A stretch of 16,802 bases of DNA from CAYZNE01 sp964461035 (GTDB lineage: Archaea; Nanobdellota; Nanobdellia; Woesearchaeales; CAYZNE01): positions 1-16,802 of the forward strand of contig CAYWRI010000026.1 in the NCBI GenBank assembly GCA_964461035.1, in the 5' to 3' direction. Position 1 is the first letter of the stretch. The number at the start of each line of letters is the position of its first letter. A model generated the notes under the pieces. The model was not told the origin of the DNA and searched no databases. It worked only from the letters and a program-made list of their open reading frames with translations. Positions 14,649 through 16,802 of the stretch are shown here, one piece after another. The translations under genes were made by a program, and so were the position numbers.

Positions 14649-15120
14649 CAACTCTAATTCCCCCATTAATTTTAGTTATTTTAAGCATTACAGAGCCAGA
14701 ATGAACATCTCCAGCATTGAAAAAAGTATAACCCGTACCCTGAGGATTATTTGAAGTCATATTTATTGGAGTAAAAAATATTGCTTCAGTTGTTCCACCA
14801 GAAGTTGTATATTCAAAAACTAATTCGGTTTCACCTTGTGTAAAAGAAAAAGTTGAATCTTTTATTGATTCTGGTAAGTTTATCTCTATAAAAACTGAGG
14901 AACCCACGCCAGTAGTATAGTATAAAGTTTCTACATGATGAATAATATTATAACCTGCTTCTTCAACTCTTGAAATAACCATTGCGTCATTCGAACTCAT
15001 AGAATAACTATAGAATATATAAATTCCACTTAGTAGTATTGCTAAACCAAAACTAACTATTGAAATATATTCAAAAGAAATCTGCGCTTTCTTAGATATT
15101 TTACTTTTTTTTCTCACCAT
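14635..15120 (-). CDS. class III signal peptide (pilin-like) protein, first gene of pair
   Basis: A 161-residue protein with a class III signal: basic leader MVRKKSKISKKA, then Gln13 and Glu17 (QISFE, +1 and +5) and a hydrophobic helix to about 38. Processing should occur between Ala12 and Gln13. The exported part is beta-rich, with VFIEINLPESI, ELVFEYTTSG and SVMLKITKINGG, plausible for a pilin head or minor pilin. It overlaps the second pilin-like gene, so both are made from one mRNA. TTTATAAATA at 15141-15150 lies about 25 bases before the ATG, with no ribosome binding site, so the mRNA looks leaderless. Both proteins share the KKAQ(x)S signal but little else, suggesting two different subunits of one structure. 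Confidence 0.87.
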   Translation of the reverse strand: MVRKKSKISKKAQISFEYISIVSFGLAILLSGIYIFYSYSMSSNDAMVISRVEEAGYNIIHHVETLYYTTGVGSSVFIEINLPESIKDSTFSFTQGETELVFEYTTSGGTTEAIFFTPINMTSNNPQGTGYTFFNAGDVHSGSVMLKITKINGGIRVDEKT

Positions 15121-15140
15121 ATTTATTAATCCACATTAAA

Positions 15141-15150
15141 TATTTATAAA
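15141..15150 (-). promoter_or_regulatory. TATA box of the pilin-like pair, leaderless
   Basis: TTTATAAATA on the minus strand, centred about 25 bases upstream of the ATG at 15120. Transcription is predicted to begin at or one base before the start codon. Confidence 0.6.
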
Positions 15151-15203
15151 ACTTATGTTGACTACATGAATTCATAACAATAATCGTATTTTAAACTAAA
15201 GGA

Positions 15204-15752
15204 TTATAGGAATTTCTTCATACCATCTAATACTATTCCAATGAAATCTTTAATAGGTATATTTAATGTTTGTTCAGCAGACCTAATAGATTCTCTATCC
15301 ACACCTTTTGCAAATGCTTTATCTTTTAGTTTTTTATTAATAGATTTTATGGTTGCCTGTTGAATATCTTTGTCAGGACGCATTAAAACATATGCATGCA
15401 CTAAACCTGTGAGACCATCTGCTGAATAAAGACAATGCTCTATTTTTGTTTCTCTTGTTTTATTAACATTTTCACCATTATGTGATTTTATTATATCTAT
15501 TATTTCTTGAGAAACATTTTCTTGTTGAAGTATTTTTTCTCCAATTAGTGTGTGCTGATCTAATTTATCACCATATACTTCAATGTCTACATCATGTAAA
15601 ATTCCAATTACTTGCCAATAATCTTCATCTTTATCATAATATTTGCCAAGAGCTTTCATTGCCGCGCCAACTTCCATGTTATGAATAATAAATTCTTCTT
15701 TTTTAACATGTCTTTTTAGAATTTCTTTAGCTTGTTCTACAGTTGGAATCAT
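15204..15752 (-). CDS. HD-domain phosphohydrolase
   Basis: A 182-residue HD-superfamily metal-dependent hydrolase. Metal ligands appear in order: His24 (HNMEVGAAMKALG), the His53-Asp54 pair in GILHDVD, His67 (DQHTLIGEKIL), His91 (IKSHNG) and Asp111 (YSADGLTGLV). This is the HDIG-type arrangement, and the protein is close to small single-domain members that act on phosphate esters of nucleotides; substrate is not known. GGTGAT a few bases before ATG is a clear ribosome binding site. A TATA-like TGATTTAAAAAAC at about 15818-15830 (minus) would give a leader of about 45 bases. It stands alone, divergent from aIF5A, and no partner domain is fused to it. Confidence 0.9.
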   Translation of the reverse strand: MIPTVEQAKEILKRHVKKEEFIIHNMEVGAAMKALGKYYDKDEDYWQVIGILHDVDIEVYGDKLDQHTLIGEKILQQENVSQEIIDIIKSHNGENVNKTRETKIEHCLYSADGLTGLVHAYVLMRPDKDIQQATIKSINKKLKDKAFAKGVDRESIRSAEQTLNIPIKDFIGIVLDGMKKFL

Positions 15753-15910
15753 ATTATCACCTGTTTTGGTTTTTTAACTTTTCATTAATTACTCATATCA
15801 CTTTTGATAATTAATTTGTTTTTTAAATCAATGTGTTAGTTAAAATATAATGAGACAAATTCATTTATTAATCTTTTCATTACTAAAAAATTCATAATAA
15901 CTCTAAAAAA

Positions 15911-15957
15911 CACTATATTTTTAAATGAGGTAATATCTCTTTTATTAATTATAGGTG
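15911..15957 (+). promoter_or_regulatory. promoter and ribosome binding site of aIF5A
   Basis: TATATTTTTAAAT (about 15914-15925) is a TATA-like box predicting transcription from about 15942. AGGTG at 15953-15957, five bases before the ATG, is the ribosome binding site, so unlike several neighbours this gene has a leader. Confidence 0.5.
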
Positions 15958-15962
15958 TTAAA

Positions 15963-16373
15963 ATGGATGATATTCAGGGAAATATTAAAATGGTGAGTGT
16001 AAGTTCACTACAAAAAGGAAAATCGGTTATTATTGATGGTGCTGCATGTGTTGTTTCAGATGTTACTATTTCAAGACCTGGAAAGCATGGACATGCTAAA
16101 GTTAATTTAACTGCAGTCGGTATGCTTGATGATAAAAAAAGAAATCTTATCATGCCAGGACATGATCAAATAGCAGTTCCAGTTATAGAGAATAAAACTG
16201 CACAAGTTTTATCAGTATCTGGAGAAACTGCAAATGTTATGGATTCAGAATCATATGAAACATTTGATTTGAAAATTCCTCATGAACTTCAAGATAAAAT
16301 TGTTGAAGGTTGTGTAGCAATGTATTCAATAATATTAAATGCTAAGATATTAAAAGGCATAAAATCAGAGTGA
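15963..16373 (+). CDS. eif5A: translation factor aIF5A (hypusinated)
   Basis: A 136-residue archaeal IF5A. The factor binds near the ribosomal E site and helps peptide-bond formation on difficult sequences. The N-terminal SH3-like domain holds the loop ISRPGKHGHAKV, in which Lys41 is the residue converted to hypusine (or deoxyhypusine) by deoxyhypusine synthase; the C-terminal OB-fold follows from about residue 70, with QVLSVSGETANVMDSESYET and the end IILNAKILKGIKSE. Length is normal. Its stop TGA is part of a GTGAT sequence before the L40e gene, so the two translation genes are co-expressed. The deoxyhypusine synthase gene is not in the window. Confidence 0.97.
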   Translation: MDDIQGNIKMVSVSSLQKGKSVIIDGAACVVSDVTISRPGKHGHAKVNLTAVGMLDDKKRNLIMPGHDQIAVPVIENKTAQVLSVSGETANVMDSESYETFDLKIPHELQDKIVEGCVAMYSIILNAKILKGIKSE

Positions 16374-16380
16374 TATAAAA

Positions 16381-16542
16381 ATGGTAAAATTTCCAGAAGC
16401 TGATGCAAGAAAAATGAAGAATATTTATGTTTGTAGAAAATGTAAGAGTAAAATTAGAGCACAACCTATGAAAGTTCTTCAAGGTAAAGTATCATGTAGA
16501 AAGTGCGGTGCACATCAACTTAGAACGGTTAGAAAAAAGTAA
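16381..16542 (+). CDS. rpl40e: ribosomal protein L40e (eL40)
   Basis: A 53-residue zinc-binding protein of the large ribosomal subunit. It begins MVKFPEADARKMKN, the standard archaeal L40e start, has CRKC at 18-21 and CRKCG at 39-43, and ends in the basic LRTVRKK. The four cysteines make a zinc ribbon. The spacing between the two pairs is 17 residues, compared with about 11 in the archaeal members I remember, so the loop is longer. ATG follows the aIF5A stop by seven bases; GTGAT at about 16370-16374 serves as the ribosome binding site. An oligo-T terminator follows. Confidence 0.82.
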   Translation: MVKFPEADARKMKNIYVCRKCKSKIRAQPMKVLQGKVSCRKCGAHQLRTVRKK

Positions 16543-16570
16543 TTTATCTTTTTCTTAATTATTTTTTATT
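16543..16570 (+). terminator. T-rich terminator after aIF5A-L40e
   Basis: Starting right after the L40e stop, the plus strand has several T runs (T5 and T6 among them). Such tracts end archaeal transcripts. No hairpin is needed or evident. Confidence 0.5.
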
Positions 16571-16640
16571 CGAACATACTACAATCTAAATTTGAAACAA
16601 TAAAAATTATTTCTTTTTGTGATTTAACACAAGGCTTATA

Positions 16641-16662
16641 CTAAGTTTAAAATGCAACTTAG
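16641..16662. repeat. short inverted repeat upstream of secreted-protein gene
   Basis: CTAAGTT (16641-16647) and AACTTAG (16656-16662) are perfect reverse complements separated by eight bases. They lie just before the TATA-like CTTTTAAAG (about 16677-16685), a fitting place for a regulator site. With seven-base arms in AT-rich DNA, chance is quite possible. Confidence 0.3.
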
Positions 16663-16710
16663 GTGATTCAAAAAAGCTTTTAAAGAAATAAAAGAAATCT
16701 TACTCACATA

Positions 16711-16802
16711 ATGAAACTTAAGAAAAAAATATTATCTTCAATCATACTAATTTTTATTATTATACTATCCACATTTAGTTCTGCTTCAACCATTAATAGA
16801 TA
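16711..16802 (+). CDS. start of a secreted protein, cut off by window end
   Basis: Thirty codons are visible and the frame is open to the end of the window. They encode a textbook Sec signal peptide: basic MKLKKK, a hydrophobic core of mostly Ile and Leu, then FSSA as a likely cleavage site with STINR after it. Nothing of the mature protein is seen, so function cannot be stated. TATA-like CTTTTAAAG at about 16677-16685 lies roughly 30 bases before the ATG and no ribosome binding site is seen in between, suggesting a leaderless or nearly leaderless mRNA. It is separated from L40e by a T-rich terminator and 140 bases, so it is a new transcription unit. Confidence 0.7.
   Translation, partial: MKLKKKILSSIILIFIIILSTFSSASTINR

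Noticed and set aside
15482..15688. A 68-codon plus-strand frame
   Set aside because: It is antisense to the HD-domain gene, whose metal motifs are intact.
1..16802. CRISPR array, insertion sequence or prophage
   Set aside because: I saw no regularly spaced direct repeats, no transposase or integrase-like protein and no phage structural genes.

Overview
The window is a low-GC stretch of an archaeal chromosome. The evidence for Archaea is direct: genes for aIF5A with the hypusine-lysine loop, aIF1A, RNase P protein component 4 (Rpp21/Rpr2 type) and ribosomal protein L40e; two proteins with class III (archaellin/pilin-type) signal peptides; TATA-box promoters about 25 bases upstream of start codons with apparently leaderless mRNAs; and GGTGAT-type Shine-Dalgarno sites before internal operon genes. 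A small-genome AT-rich lineage such as DPANN (Woesearchaeota/Pacearchaeota-like) is my inference from composition and the plain housekeeping mix, not something proved here.

Layout. 1-1943 (minus): phosphoenolpyruvate synthase, starting at TTG and cut off by the window edge; its leader carries a perfect inverted repeat. 2223-6620 (plus): a tight four-gene operon encoding a MoxR AAA+ ATPase, a DUF58 protein, a membrane-anchored VWA (BatA-like) protein and a secreted/membrane protein with a Q/N/S-rich linker and an internal duplication. This is the most interesting system here. 9491-6641 (minus): a three-gene operon of a UDPGP-family sugar-nucleotide pyrophosphorylase-like protein, a NIP7-like PUA protein and a TrmI-type tRNA m1A methyltransferase. 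10792-9587 (minus): an unrecognised coiled-coil protein. 10934-11789 (plus): RNase P component 4, a small DUF3566-like membrane protein and a small acidic protein, ending in an oligo-T tract. 11845-12369 (plus): a nitroreductase-family protein. 13103-12489 (minus): a nucleotidyltransferase-like protein with a degenerate acidic motif. 13144-13422 (plus): a cupin-like frame without a convincing start. 13794-13435 (minus): aIF1A.

13795-14228 is a 434-base gap holding a strong 40-base hairpin and a patch of higher GC that may be a small RNA. 15120-14229 (minus): two overlapping genes for pilin-like class III signal-peptide proteins. 15752-15204 (minus): an HD-domain phosphohydrolase. 15963-16542 (plus): aIF5A followed by L40e. 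From 16711 (plus): the start of a secreted protein that runs off the window.

How they work together: the MoxR, DUF58 and VWA proteins form the classic chaperone-plus-VWA module that in bacteria acts on envelope proteins (Bat/MoxR operons); here the fourth gene probably supplies the envelope-facing partner. The other clusters serve carbon metabolism (PEP synthase), tRNA and ribosome maturation, translation initiation and elongation, and surface filaments. First genes of transcription units often look leaderless, while downstream genes use GGTG(AT) sites that can overlap the previous stop codon.
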